A stretch of DNA of 64,000 bases from Thermoanaerobaculia bacterium (lineage in GTDB: Bacteria; Acidobacteriota; Thermoanaerobaculia; Multivoradales; J023): NCBI GenBank assembly GCA_030431255.1, contig JAUIJL010000001.1:62001-126000 (forward strand), written 5' to 3'. Below the pieces are notes generated by a model. The model was not told the DNA's origin and made no database searches. It was given only the letters and a program-made list of their open reading frames with translations. The translations under genes were made by a program, and so were the position numbers. Below, one piece after another: positions 55,301-63,935 of this stretch (position 1 is the first letter of the stretch; every line of letters starts with the position of its first letter).

Positions 55301-58300
55301 CCGGCAGCCTGGGGCTCAATAACGGCGGCGACTCGGTGATTCTGAACGACGGCGTGGCCGACGCGTTGAACGTCACCTATCCGGCGGCCGGCAACAATCA
55401 GAGCATCACCCTCGATCCCGACATCACCGGCGGCAGCTACGTCGACCACAGCGGCGCCACGGGTTCCGGCGGCACGTTGTTCTCACCCGGCACCATGATC
55501 GACGGCAGCCAATTCGCCGGCTGCGCGCCGCCCATGGCCAGCGGTTGGATCATCAACGAGATGCACGCCGATCCGAGCAACAACGGCAATGACGGCGACG
55601 CCAACGGTGACGGCTCCAACGATTTCAGCCAAGACGAATTCGTCGAGATCGTCAACGCCACGGGCGGGGCGGTGGACGTCAGCGGTTGGACCCTGGCCGA
55701 CGGCGCCCAAACGCGTCACACCTTCCCCGTAGGCACCGTCATTCCCGACGGCTGCGGTGTAGTGATCTTCGGCGGCGGCACGCCCACGGGCAGCTTCGGC
55801 AATATGTTGGTGCAGACCGCGTCGTCCGGCGCCCTGGGCTTGAACAACGGTGGCGACTCCGTGAGCCTCAACGACGGCGTGATGGACGTGGCGCTCGAAA
55901 GCTACGGCGCCGAAGGGGGCAGCAACCAGAGCTTGACCCGCGATCCGGATCTGTTGGGCGCCTTCGTGCAACACAGCGGAGCCACCGGCTCCGGCGGCGC
56001 GTTGTTCTCGCCCGGCACCACGATCGACGGCAGCCGATTCGTCGGCTGTCCCACCGACTGGGTGATCAACGAAATCCATGCCGACCCGAGCAACAACGGC
56101 AACGACGGCGACGCCAACGGCGACGGCACCAACGACTTCGGCCAAGACGAATTCGTCGAAATCCTGAATCGCAGCGGCGCCACCGTCGACATCGGCGGTT
56201 GGACCTTGGCGGACGGCGCCCTGGTACGCCATACCTTCCCGCCCGGCACTCTGGTCGAAAACGGCTGCGGCATCCTGGTCTTCGGCGGCGGCATGCCCAC
56301 CGGTGACTTCGGCGGCATGCCCCAGCAGACCGCGTCCACGGGCACGTTGGGTCTCACCAACGGTGGCGACACGGTGACCTTGAACGATGGCGGCATGGAC
56401 CAGGCATCGGTGACCTACGGCGCCGAGGGAGGCAACAACCAAAGCCTGACCCGCGATCCCGACATCACCGGACCGTTCGTCGAGCACACCACGGCCACGG
56501 GTGCCATGGGCGCCCTTTTCTCTCCGGGTCAAACGGCTTCGGGTGGATTCTTCACCGGCTGTCCGATACCGCCCCAACCGGCGGAGATCTACGAGATCCA
56601 GGGCAACGGCGATACCTCACCGCTCAACACCCTGCCGGTGATCACCACCGGCAATGTGGTGACCGCGGTGGGTCCGGAGGGTTTCTTCATCCAGACCCCG
56701 GACGCGTCGACCGATGGCGATATAGAAACGTCCGACGGTATCTACGTCTTCACCATGAGCGCGCCGGCGGTCTCCGTGGGCGACACGGTGGAAGTCACCG
56801 GCACGGTGGAGGAGTTCTTCGGCTTCACCCAAATTTCCGGCTCGCCCATCGTCATGGTGACTCCGTTTGGCGCGCCGGTGTCGGAGAGCCTCTTCGCGGG
56901 CTTGGATTACCCCGCGGCTCAGGCGCTCATCGAAGAGAACGGCTGGCGCAAATCCGCGCTGCCGCCGAAGATTCGGGTGCTGCGAAAGGCCGAAGAGCAA
57001 GAGGGCCAGAGGAATCAAAGGGGCGGCTTGCTGCCCACCGCGATCGTCTTCGACGCCACGTTGCCGTCGCCCAACCAGCCCCAGAGCGCCAACGAATACG
57101 AGCGCTTCGAAGGTATGCGCATCTCGGTGCCCAGCGGCATCATCTGCAGCGGCAATCAGGGCTTCGGATCCGATCCCATCGCCGAGGTCTTCGCCACCTC
57201 CGGTACCAGCCGGTGCTTCCGTGAGCCGGGTATCGAGTATCCGGGCATCATGGGCCTTCCGGTGTGGGACGGCAATCCCGAGATCTTCGAGATCGACCCC
57301 AACGCCCTCGGCGGGCCGAATACCCTGATTCCCGGTGGCTCCACCTTCTCGGCGGAAGGCGTGCTCGGTTTCGAGTTCGGCGGATACGAGATCTTCCCGA
57401 CGATGTTGAACATCAATCCGGTGACCTTGCCGCGGCCGGTCCGCGCCAAGAACGCCGGCGAGATGACCATCGCCTCGTTGAATCTCTTCCGGCTCTTCGA
57501 CGATGTGGACGATCCGTCGTCCACCAGCTCCACCGGCGGCCCGCGGGACGACACTGTCGTGTCCACCGCCGAATGGGATCGTCGTCGGGTGAAATTCGCC
57601 GACTACATCGTCAACGTGCTCGGCTCCCCGGACATCCTGGGGGTTCAAGAGGCCGAGAGCCTGACGGTGTTGCAAGCCCTGGCCACCGAGATCCAAAGCG
57701 TGGACGGCTCGGTGACCTACACGGCCTACTTGGAGGAGGGCAACGATCCCGGCACCATCGACACGGGCTTCTTGGTTCGCGCCACGGTGACCGTCGATTC
57801 GGTGACCCAAATCAACCGCGACTCCACCATGGTCTTCAGCCCGGGTAGCGTCTTGCACGACCGTCCGCCGCTGCTGCTCGAAGGCTCCTACAACGCCAAC
57901 GGCGCGCCGTTCCCGATCGCGGTCATGGTCAACCACATCCGATCCCTGATCGGCGTGGACGACCCCGGCCCGAGCGGTGACTTCCCGCGCAACAAGCGTT
58001 TGGAGCAAGCCCAGGACGTTGCCCAGCTGCTCCAGGACTTCCAGACCACGAATCCGACGGTGCCGCTGGTGGTGGTGGGCGACTTCAACGCCTTCCAATT
58101 CACCGATGGCTTCGTCGACGTCACGGGTCAGATGCGCGGTGTGGTGAATCCGGCGGACAATTTGCTGTCCGGCCCGGATTTGGTCACCCCGGATCTCACC
58201 AATCTGGCGACCACCGTCGCGGCGGAGGAGCAATACTCCTTCAACTTCGACGGCTCGGCCCAAATCCTGGACCACGCCCTGTCGACCACCGCCACGGACG

Positions 58301-59313
58301 TCTTCTTCCGCGAATTCCAATACGCCCGCGGCAATGCCGACGCGGCCGAGGAATTCATCGAGGACGACATGACGCCGGTGCGTTCGTCGGATCACGACGG
58401 CTTCGCGGTCTTCCTGATGACCGATCGTGACGCCGACGGCGAGCCCGACGACACCGACAATTGTCCCGACACCCCCAATGCCGACCAAGCGGACGGCGAC
58501 CTGGACGGCATCGGCGACGTCTGCGACAACTGCGCGGCGACGCCGAACGCCGACCAAGCGGATGGTGACCTGGACGGCGTCGGCGACGTCTGTGACAACT
58601 GTGTGGCGACGCCGAACGCCGACCAAGCGGACGGTGATCTGGACGGTGTCGGCGATGTCTGCGACAACTGCGTGGCGACGCCGAACGCCGACCAAGCGGA
58701 CGGTGACATGGACGGCTTCGGCGATGTCTGCGACAACTGTCCGGTGACCCCGAACGCGGATCAGGCGGACGGTGACCTGGACGGCGTCGGTGACGTCTGC
58801 GACAACTGCGTCGCCACCCCGAATATGGACCAAGCCAACGGCGACGCCGACAGCTTGGGTGACGTCTGTGACAACTGTCCGATGGACACCAACGAAGACC
58901 AAGCCGACATGGACATGGACGGCATCGGTGATGTTTGCGATCTGTGCGACGATCAGGAAGGACCCATGTTCACGGTGCTCTCCCAGACCGACCTGCTGAT
59001 CGTGGTGCAGATCGACGATTGCGCCGGCATCCTGAGCGTGGATTTAGACCTAGGCTCGGAGAATATGGCGATCAACGTGGTCAGCGGCATGCCCGGAGAT
59101 GCTCAGTGGATCGTAGAGATCACACCGATCAATCCGGACCTGCCGGCCGTCGGCAGCATCACCGCCAACGGCACCAACCTGTCCAACACGTTACAGATCG
59201 ACTTCCAAGGCACCGTCATCGGCATTCCGACCCTGGACTCCATGGGTCTGATGTTGATGATCCTGCTGCTCTTGGCGGCGGCCTGGAGGATGCGAGCTCG
59301 CCTCGCGGCCTGA
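52393..59313 (+). CDS. Giant surface protein: lamin-tail domains, ExeM-like nuclease, TSP3 repeats, IPTL-CTERM
   Basis: 2306 aa from GTG 52393 behind AGGAGA (52380-52385). Signal peptide 1-25. Lamin-tail domains of form W-[IV]-[LI]-N-E-x-x-A-D-P start near 52471, 53745, 55021, 55544 and 56059; two longer LTD-like units (L-L-L-T-E-I) start near 52993 and 54268. An OB-like segment (about 56570-56880) precedes an endonuclease/exonuclease/phosphatase domain (57463-58420) with V-Q-E-A-E-S, V-V-V-G-D-F-N-A-F and S-S-D-H-D-G, like ExeM/NucH extracellular DNases. Seven TSP3 Ca2+ repeats (D-N-C-x-x-T-P-N-A-D-Q-A-D-G-D) occupy 58427-58950. The end is I-P-T-L-D-S-M-G, a hydrophobic helix and R-x-R, an exosortase-type IPTL-CTERM tail. 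Likely role: surface-bound DNase for nutrient or biofilm DNA. Confidence 0.9.
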   Translation: MTSHFRFVLSLLLIGSSFIWPATTEAWILNEVQADPDATNGDANGDGTSSTTQDEFVEIYNDTGAAVDISGWTLADGAQVRHTFPMGTVVADQCAIVVFGGGTPTGIFGNAIVQTASTGNLGLNNGGDDVILNDGGSDVLNETYPSAGNNQSITLDPDLTGLSYVDHTGATGSGGTRFSPGTLINGTAFAGCTPPPPPPIQLLLTEIAVTPTAGEMVEIHNPTPLPIDLTDVYLTDATFAGGSTYYYNIVTGMNAGGGGFADFLARFPTGAMIAPGEYQTVALNGSDNFMTTYGVLPTYELYEDAMAADAVPDMLEGLPGSINDQGGLSDGGEVAILFTWDGMSDLVQDIDYAIWGDTAEAVDKTGVMIDGPDGDATDSTYAADTAIGSQVLITNSTHAGGSTWQRIDLAEGTETQAGGNGTAGSDETSENLNQTWAEIAGPTPGNPSPPQWILNEVQADPDAALGDANGDGSSSTTEDEFVEIYNNTGAPMDISGWTLADGASTRHTFPAGTVVPADCAVVVFGGGSPTGAFGNAVVQTASTGGLGLNNGGDTVTLNNGSSDVLSLMYPNAGNNQSITLDPDLTGLSYVDHTGATGSGGTRFSPGTLIDGTDFSGCMAPPAPSVELLLTEIVIVPDTGEFIEIYNPSAMAVDLTDVYLTDATFSGGGVYYYNLPTGTDAGGGGFGDFFARFPTGAMISPGEYQTVALNGSDDFMAAYGSLPDYELYEDGAADAVPDMLEALPGSINGQGSLTDNSGEVVILFTWDGMSDLVEDLDYVVWGDKVEAVDKTGISIDGPDGDGTATAYQNDTPIATQIVISTTSHASGSAWQRVDFAEGAEDQFNGNGAGGSDETSENLNMTWVETMVPTPGSPGSSVWVLNEVHADPSNNANDGDANGDGTGDFSQDEFVEIVNNSLVALDISGWTLADGAQVRHTFPAGTVVPAGCNIVVFGGGTPTGTFGDAVVQVASTGSLGLNNGGDSVILNDGVADALNVTYPAAGNNQSITLDPDITGGSYVDHSGATGSGGTLFSPGTMIDGSQFAGCAPPMASGWIINEMHADPSNNGNDGDANGDGSNDFSQDEFVEIVNATGGAVDVSGWTLADGAQTRHTFPVGTVIPDGCGVVIFGGGTPTGSFGNMLVQTASSGALGLNNGGDSVSLNDGVMDVALESYGAEGGSNQSLTRDPDLLGAFVQHSGATGSGGALFSPGTTIDGSRFVGCPTDWVINEIHADPSNNGNDGDANGDGTNDFGQDEFVEILNRSGATVDIGGWTLADGALVRHTFPPGTLVENGCGILVFGGGMPTGDFGGMPQQTASTGTLGLTNGGDTVTLNDGGMDQASVTYGAEGGNNQSLTRDPDITGPFVEHTTATGAMGALFSPGQTASGGFFTGCPIPPQPAEIYEIQGNGDTSPLNTLPVITTGNVVTAVGPEGFFIQTPDASTDGDIETSDGIYVFTMSAPAVSVGDTVEVTGTVEEFFGFTQISGSPIVMVTPFGAPVSESLFAGLDYPAAQALIEENGWRKSALPPKIRVLRKAEEQEGQRNQRGGLLPTAIVFDATLPSPNQPQSANEYERFEGMRISVPSGIICSGNQGFGSDPIAEVFATSGTSRCFREPGIEYPGIMGLPVWDGNPEIFEIDPNALGGPNTLIPGGSTFSAEGVLGFEFGGYEIFPTMLNINPVTLPRPVRAKNAGEMTIASLNLFRLFDDVDDPSSTSSTGGPRDDTVVSTAEWDRRRVKFADYIVNVLGSPDILGVQEAESLTVLQALATEIQSVDGSVTYTAYLEEGNDPGTIDTGFLVRATVTVDSVTQINRDSTMVFSPGSVLHDRPPLLLEGSYNANGAPFPIAVMVNHIRSLIGVDDPGPSGDFPRNKRLEQAQDVAQLLQDFQTTNPTVPLVVVGDFNAFQFTDGFVDVTGQMRGVVNPADNLLSGPDLVTPDLTNLATTVAAEEQYSFNFDGSAQILDHALSTTATDVFFREFQYARGNADAAEEFIEDDMTPVRSSDHDGFAVFLMTDRDADGEPDDTDNCPDTPNADQADGDLDGIGDVCDNCAATPNADQADGDLDGVGDVCDNCVATPNADQADGDLDGVGDVCDNCVATPNADQADGDMDGFGDVCDNCPVTPNADQADGDLDGVGDVCDNCVATPNMDQANGDADSLGDVCDNCPMDTNEDQADMDMDGIGDVCDLCDDQEGPMFTVLSQTDLLIVVQIDDCAGILSVDLDLGSENMAINVVSGMPGDAQWIVEITPINPDLPAVGSITANGTNLSNTLQIDFQGTVIGIPTLDSMGLMLMILLLLAAAWRMRARLAA

Positions 59314-59324
59314 ACCGGAGCTAA

Positions 59325-59351
59325 CCGGCGCCGACCCCGAGTCGGCGCCGG
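59325..59351 (+). terminator. First of two tandem hairpins after the giant protein
   Basis: CCGGCGCCGAC (59325-59335) and GTCGGCGCCGG (59341-59351) form a perfect 11-bp stem with a CCCGA loop. There is no T run; it probably adds to the terminator 40 bp on, or protects the mRNA end. Confidence 0.5.
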
Positions 59352-59388
59352 GAATCAGACTTCAGGGTCTACATCCCTGGACATCTCA

Positions 59389-59415
59389 CCCCGCCGAAAC
59401 ATCGGCGGGGTTTTT
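59389..59415 (+). terminator. Strong intrinsic terminator
   Basis: CCCCGCCG (59389-59396) and CGGCGGGG (59403-59410) form an 8-bp GC stem with loop AAACAT, followed by TTTTT. It ends the transcript of the 2306-aa protein. Confidence 0.93.
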
Positions 59416-59536
59416 CCTTGAGGGGCGATCGAAACGGGAGCCGTTCTTTTCCGCGGGTTTAATGACTTTCTTTATCTTCTGCGGCTAGGCTCCGAAGAGT
59501 GCCCGATCCACAGTCGTTCGATCCCAAGAGCAAGCC

Positions 59537-60211
59537 ATGGAATCCGAAGATCGTCACAGAGATTCTCTGAAAGAAGGCATCGCGGCCGCCATCGCCGAGC
59601 AGTGGGAAGACGCTCGTCGGCATCTTTGGCGGGCGGTGAACGATAGCCCACAGAAGGAAATCGCCTGGATGTGGCTGTCGAAGGTGTCGGAGAATTTGGA
59701 CGAGCATCAATTCAGCTTGGCCCGCGCCCTGGCGATCAATCCCGACAATCGACGGGCCCGGCTTTCTCTTGAAATCAGCCGGGCGGATCCCGAGGCCGCG
59801 GCGCGGCCGCCGGCCCGGGGGCGGTGTTTGATCTGTGGTTTGGCTTACGCCCAGCCCTCCGAATCTTGCGCCCGATGCCGTTGTGTCACCCGATTGGACA
59901 TCCCGGAGATGTTCCTGCAGCCCCTCGGTGTGGAGCGAGCCCTGGTGCGAAAAGCCCTTCGCCGAGTGGAGTCCGGGGCGGTGAAGAACGAAGAGAAGCG
60001 GATGTGGATTCTCGCCCTGGCGCATTTGAACCTGGGAGAGCCGTGTCAAGCCCAAGCCCCCCTCCGTGCGTTGGCCAGGCTTCGACCCAATGATCGCGTC
60101 GTGTGCCGAGCGATCGAGGTGATCTGCGGCCAGCTGGCGGATATCCAGGTCGACTCATCCTTCGAAACGGAAGCTGTGGACCGTCCGACCCCGGAACAGC
60201 TGTTGTCTTAG
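59537..60211 (+). CDS. TPR-like protein with a central zinc ribbon
   Basis: 224 aa. ATG 59537 has AAGAGC upstream (weak). Residues about 8-80 form TPR-like helix pairs (G-I-A-A-A-I-A-E-Q-W-E-D-A-R-R-H-L). A zinc ribbon follows with C97-x2-C100 and C111-x2-C114 (C-L-I-C-G, C-A-R-C). A second TPR-like part (about 135-205) follows. No export signal, so cytoplasmic. No named family; probably a protein-protein adaptor. Its stop overlaps the stop of the opposing GNAT gene by 4 bp. Confidence 0.65.
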   Translation: MESEDRHRDSLKEGIAAAIAEQWEDARRHLWRAVNDSPQKEIAWMWLSKVSENLDEHQFSLARALAINPDNRRARLSLEISRADPEAAARPPARGRCLICGLAYAQPSESCARCRCVTRLDIPEMFLQPLGVERALVRKALRRVESGAVKNEEKRMWILALAHLNLGEPCQAQAPLRALARLRPNDRVVCRAIEVICGQLADIQVDSSFETEAVDRPTPEQLLS

Positions 60212-60687
60212 CCGGCGCCCACAGTCCAAGTAAAACGCAACTTGTCCTTGGAGACGGCGCCGTGGCGTCGGTAGAAGCGGATGGCGCCTTCGTTCCAAGT
60301 TGGGGTTTGCCATTGGATTTCCGTCAAACCCAGGGATCGGGCATGGTCGGCGATGGTTTGCAGCAGCTTTTCGCCGAGACCTCGGTTGCGGGCTTCGGGG
60401 CGCAAGTAGAGACAATCCATGTGCAAATAGTCTCGGGCCTGCCAGGTGGACGCTTCTCGGCCGACGCTGACGAAACCCACGGCGCCCCGGCCGTTGTCGA
60501 CTACCCAGATCTCGAGGCGGGGCTTGAGATCCGGGCCGGGCGGGTGGATCATTCGGGCCAAGGCCTCGGCTTTTCCCTGTGGGTCGAAGTCGGCTTTTTC
60601 GAAGGCGGCGTGCTCGGCGCAGAGCTCCACCAGCCGATCGAGGTCGGCGGGGCGAGCCCTGCGGATGGAGAAGCAAGGCTCGGTCAT
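60208..60687 (-). CDS. GNAT-family N-acetyltransferase
   Basis: 159 aa from ATG 60687, overlapping the rhodanese stop by 4 nt (ATGA); GAGGAT upstream. It opens I-R-R-A-R-P-A-D-L-D-R-L, keeps motif A (L-Y-L-R-P-E-A-R-N-R-G-L-G-E-K-L-L, acetyl-CoA binding R-x-x-G-x-G) and ends with A-I-R-F-Y-R-R-H-G-A-V. The substrate is not predictable; these small GNATs act on polyamines, amino acids or antibiotics. Translationally coupled to the rhodanese gene. Confidence 0.9.
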   Translation of the reverse strand: MTEPCFSIRRARPADLDRLVELCAEHAAFEKADFDPQGKAEALARMIHPPGPDLKPRLEIWVVDNGRGAVGFVSVGREASTWQARDYLHMDCLYLRPEARNRGLGEKLLQTIADHARSLGLTEIQWQTPTWNEGAIRFYRRHGAVSKDKLRFTWTVGAG

Positions 60688-61121
60688 TTCGAGGCATCCT
60701 CTTCCGCGTGACCGGCTCCGCGCGCCTTCTCCAAAGCGAATCCTTCGTCCTTCCAGCCCTCGATGCCGCCGATCATTTCTTTCACCGGTCGACCCATTTT
60801 CGCCAGCTTGATGGCGGCTTTGGCGGCGCCGTTGCAGTGGGGGCCGGCGCAGTACACGACGAAGAGGGTTGGTGGCGGATACACCTCCATGCGTTTGGGC
60901 CGGATCTCCGGATGGGGGAGGGAGACGGCTCCCGGCACGTGGCCGGCGGCGAAGAGCTCGGGGGATCGAACGTCCAGAAGGACAAAACCCGGGTCGGTCC
61001 GTTGCAGGCTGTCGTGCACGTCCCAACAATCGGTTTCTACGGTGAATCGCCGCTCAAAGTGGGCTAAGGCGGCGGCGGGATCGGCGGCCGGCACGCGAGT
61101 TACGGCGCTACGTATTTTCAT
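60684..61121 (-). CDS. Rhodanese-domain sulfurtransferase-like protein
   Basis: 145 aa from ATG 61121 with GGAG upstream. One rhodanese domain: F-V-L-L-D-V-R-S-P-E-L-F-A-A-G-H-V-P-G-A-V, and the active-site loop Y-C91-A-G-P-H-C-N-G-A with the catalytic Cys91 and a second Cys96, then G-R-P-V-K-E-M-I-G-G-I-E-G-W. Single-domain rhodaneses carry sulfane sulfur. The C-x4-C loop differs from the common C-R-x-G-x-R and fits the small family often encoded beside GlxA/FtrA-type regulators. First gene of the rhodanese-GNAT pair. Confidence 0.88.
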   Translation of the reverse strand: MKIRSAVTRVPAADPAAALAHFERRFTVETDCWDVHDSLQRTDPGFVLLDVRSPELFAAGHVPGAVSLPHPEIRPKRMEVYPPPTLFVVYCAGPHCNGAAKAAIKLAKMGRPVKEMIGGIEGWKDEGFALEKARGAGHAEEDASK

Positions 61122-61216
61122 GGTTCTGCTCCGTGGCTCTTCCGGTGGTTTCTTGGGATCGCGGTCGGTATCGGATCGACCCAGAAATCCTAGAAGCCGA
61201 CGCCTTCCAAGTTGAG

Positions 61217-61251
61217 TGGCAGGAATGACAATATTCGATATGATCCTGCCA
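61217..61251. promoter_or_regulatory. Inverted-repeat operator between rhodanese and FtrA/GlxA-type regulator genes
   Basis: TGGCAGGA (61217-61224) and TCCTGCCA (61244-61251) are exact 8-bp complements separated by 19 bp in the 132-bp divergent promoter region. TATGAT (61239-61244) could be a -10 box only 10 bp before the regulator ATG. Half-site spacing suits an AraC-family dimer. Confidence 0.55.
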
Positions 61252-61253
61252 TC

Positions 61254-62297
61254 ATGGTGAGCCAAACCGATGCACCGGTCCATTCAGCGGAGATCGACCC
61301 ATCGTCCGAAGCCGGAGCTTCCGAATCCGGATCTAGGGGGCATCGTGTGGTGGCGGTGGTTTATGACGGCTTGTGCACGTTTGAGCTGGGGATCGCGGTC
61401 GAGATCTTCGGGCGACCTCGACCGGAGCTCAGGTCTTGGTATGCGTTTTCTTTGGCGTCGGTCGATTCTCCACCCTTGCGGGCGAACGGCGGGATGTCGG
61501 TTTGGGCGCCGGAAGGATTGGGGCCGTTGGAAGATGCCGACACCATCATCTTGCCGGGCTGGCGGGATGTCGCGGATCCGCCGCCCCAGCCGTTGATCGA
61601 CGCTTTACGGGCGGCCCATCGGCGCGGGGCACGGTTGTTGTCCATTTGCAGCGGGGTCTTCGTGTTGGCGGCGGCGGGTTTGTTGGACGGTCGCCGGGCT
61701 ACCACCCATTGGCGTTATGCCGAGGCCTTGGCCAAGGAATTTCCCGAGGTGCGGGTGGAGTCCGAGGTGCTCTATGTGGACGAGGGCGACATTCTTACCT
61801 CCGCCGGTAGCGCGGCGGGTATCGATTGCTGCCTGCATTTGGTCCGGCGGGACTACGGCGCCGCCGTGGTCAATCGGGTGGCTCGTCGATTGGTGGTCCA
61901 GCCCCACCGGGAAGGAGGACAAGCGCAATTCATCACCGGTGCCGTGGTCGATCCGGAAGAGGGCGGTTTCGCGGACTTCTTGGACTCGATTCGAGCTCGG
62001 CTCGACGAAGAGCATTCCGTCGCCGGGCTGGCGGCGGAGGCGGCGATGAGCCCGCGAACCTTGGCTCGACGTTTTCGCCAGGTTCTCGGCACCACTCCCC
62101 ATCGATGGTTGGTAGAGGAACGGGTGCGCCGATGCCAAGAGCTGCTCGAGACCACGGATTTGGATATGGACGAAATCGCTTGCCTGAGCGGGCTCGGCAG
62201 CGCCCAAGTCATGCGGTTGCACTTCCGGCGCCGAGTGGGCACCACGCCCACCACCTACCGCAAGAGCTTCCAGGGGACGCCCGGAGGTGTGGGCTGA
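61254..62297 (+). CDS. AraC-family regulator with DJ-1/PfpI-like domain (FtrA/GlxA type)
   Basis: 347 aa from ATG 61254. No Shine-Dalgarno; the putative -10 box so close suggests a leaderless mRNA, or a TTG start at 61212. DJ-1/PfpI-like domain about 30-200 with the elbow Cys C132 in [10 protein letters not shown], and T-T-H-W-R-Y. Two helix-turn-helix motifs form the AraC domain (about 245-340; [20 protein letters not shown], split from [15 protein letters not shown]). The family member FtrA/GlxA usually controls the divergent operon, here rhodanese-GNAT. Confidence 0.88.
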   Translation: MVSQTDAPVHSAEIDPSSEAGASESGSRGHRVVAVVYDGLCTFELGIAVEIFGRPRPELRSWYAFSLASVDSPPLRANGGMSVWAPEGLGPLEDADTIILPGWRDVADPPPQPLIDALRAAHRRGARLLSICSGVFVLAAAGLLDGRRATTHWRYAEALAKEFPEVRVESEVLYVDEGDILTSAGSAAGIDCCLHLVRRDYGAAVVNRVARRLVVQPHREGGQAQFITGAVVDPEEGGFADFLDSIRARLDEEHSVAGLAAEAAMSPRTLARRFRQVLGTTPHRWLVEERVRRCQELLETTDLDMDEIACLSGLGSAQVMRLHFRRRVGTTPTTYRKSFQGTPGGVG

Positions 62298-62439
62298 GTC
62301 CGGGTTTTGTCATCCGCTTGACAAGGCTCTGCGTCCGCTCCAGACTTCGCCGCCGGCTGGCTTCTTCGTGCCGTCGGCAAAGTTTGTTGAATCCGTTCGT
62401 TTTGCATCTCCGACGATCCGCTTTTTCAGGAGCCATCCC

Positions 62440-63819
62440 ATGGCGGTCAGCGTTTTCGACCTCTTCACCATCGGCATCGGGCCTTCCAGCTCCCACACCG
62501 TCGGTCCCATGCGCGCCGCGGTGCGCTTCCTCCACAGATTGGAGGAGGCCGACACCTTCGATCGCGTCGCGGCGGTGGAAGCGCGCCTCTACGGCTCGCT
62601 GGCTCTGACCGGCAAGGGGCACGGCACCGACGTGGCGGTGCTGATGGGTCTGGAAGGGGAAGAGCCCGAGACCATCGATCCGTCGCGGGTGCCGGAGCGC
62701 ATGGAGCGGATCCGCGAGACCCGTCGCCTCAACCTTTGGGGGCGCCGTGAGATTCCCTTCGATGCCGATCGGCAGGTGAAGTTTCTCAAGCGCGAAAAGC
62801 TTCCTTATCACGCCAACGGCATGCGGTTCACCGCCTTCGACGAAGCCGGCGAGGTGTTGGGCTCGCGGGAGTATTACTCCATCGGTGGTGGCTTTGTGGT
62901 CAATGACGACATGGCCTCCGAAGATCGCGTCGTGGAGGATTCCACCCGGCTGCCTTTGGAATTCCACAGCGGTGCCGAGCTGTTGCAGCTGTGCCGCGAG
63001 CACGATCTGGCGATTTGGCAGGTGGTGCTGGAAAACGAAAAGGCCTGGCGTGAGGAGCAGGACATCAAGGACGGATTGCTGGGAATCGCCGCGGCCATGC
63101 GCGCGTGCGTCGAGGCGGGGTGTCGCAACGAAGGTGTGCTGCCCGGTGGCTTGAAAGTGCAACGGCGGGCGCCCAGGTTGTTCCGTGAGCTGACCTCCAT
63201 GCCCGAGGCGGGCTTGCGCGATCCATTGACCGTCTTGGATTGGGTGGGCTGTTTCGCCATCGCCGTCAACGAGGAGAACGCCGCGGGCGGCAGGGTGGTC
63301 ACGGCGCCGACGAACGGTGCGGCGGGCATCATGCCGGCCGTGCTCGAATACTACCGACGATTCGTCAACGGTGCCGATGACCACGGCATCATTCGATTTC
63401 TGCTCACCGCCGCCGCCATCGCCACCCTTTTCAAGAAGAACGCGTCGATCTCCGGCGCCGAGGTGGGTTGCCAGGGCGAGGTGGGTGTCGCATGCTCCAT
63501 GGCCGCCGGCGCCCTCTGCGAGGTCGGCGGTGGATCGCCGATTCAGGTTGAGAACGCGGCTGAGATCGGCATGGAGCACAATCTAGGTTTGACCTGCGAT
63601 CCGGTCAATGGCCTGGTCCAGATTCCTTGCATCGAGCGCAACGCCATGGGGGCAGTGAAAGCGATCAAGGCCGCCCGCTTGGCCCTGCGGGGGGACGGCG
63701 GGCATAAGGTGTCGCTGGATAAGGTGATCAAGACCATGCGCGACACGGGCCGCGACATGAAGAGGAAGTATAAGGAAACCTCTCGCGGTGGATTGGCGAT
63801 CAATGTGATCGAATGCTGA
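62440..63819 (+). CDS. sdaA: L-serine ammonia-lyase, iron-sulfur type, single chain
   Basis: 459 aa from ATG 62440 behind AGGAG; length and start ([24 protein letters not shown]) match SdaA. The beta domain comes first, then the catalytic alpha domain with [18 protein letters not shown], and the Fe-S cysteines in [16 protein letters not shown] and I-P-C-I-E-R-N. It converts L-serine to pyruvate plus ammonia using an oxygen-sensitive [4Fe-4S] cluster. 142 bp after the regulator gene; probably its own promoter. Confidence 0.95.
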   Translation: MAVSVFDLFTIGIGPSSSHTVGPMRAAVRFLHRLEEADTFDRVAAVEARLYGSLALTGKGHGTDVAVLMGLEGEEPETIDPSRVPERMERIRETRRLNLWGRREIPFDADRQVKFLKREKLPYHANGMRFTAFDEAGEVLGSREYYSIGGGFVVNDDMASEDRVVEDSTRLPLEFHSGAELLQLCREHDLAIWQVVLENEKAWREEQDIKDGLLGIAAAMRACVEAGCRNEGVLPGGLKVQRRAPRLFRELTSMPEAGLRDPLTVLDWVGCFAIAVNEENAAGGRVVTAPTNGAAGIMPAVLEYYRRFVNGADDHGIIRFLLTAAAIATLFKKNASISGAEVGCQGEVGVACSMAAGALCEVGGGSPIQVENAAEIGMEHNLGLTCDPVNGLVQIPCIERNAMGAVKAIKAARLALRGDGGHKVSLDKVIKTMRDTGRDMKRKYKETSRGGLAINVIEC

Positions 63820-63935
63820 GGCCGCGTTCCTCTCCCGTCGGCGCTTGTCTGGGCAGGCTTCCGCCCCAGGCTGTTAAGATGAGCAAAACGCACGTCTCGC
63901 CCATCGCCCACGGTGCCGACCCTAGGATCCCCTAG

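Noticed and set aside
52441-55449. Long minus-strand open frame (about 1000 codons) opposite the lamin-tail protein, and a similar one at 56617-58902
   Set aside because: They mirror the GC-rich repeats of the real gene, have no ribosome site, and give low-complexity His/Val/Gly-rich sequence. The plus frame has signal peptide, known domains and terminator.
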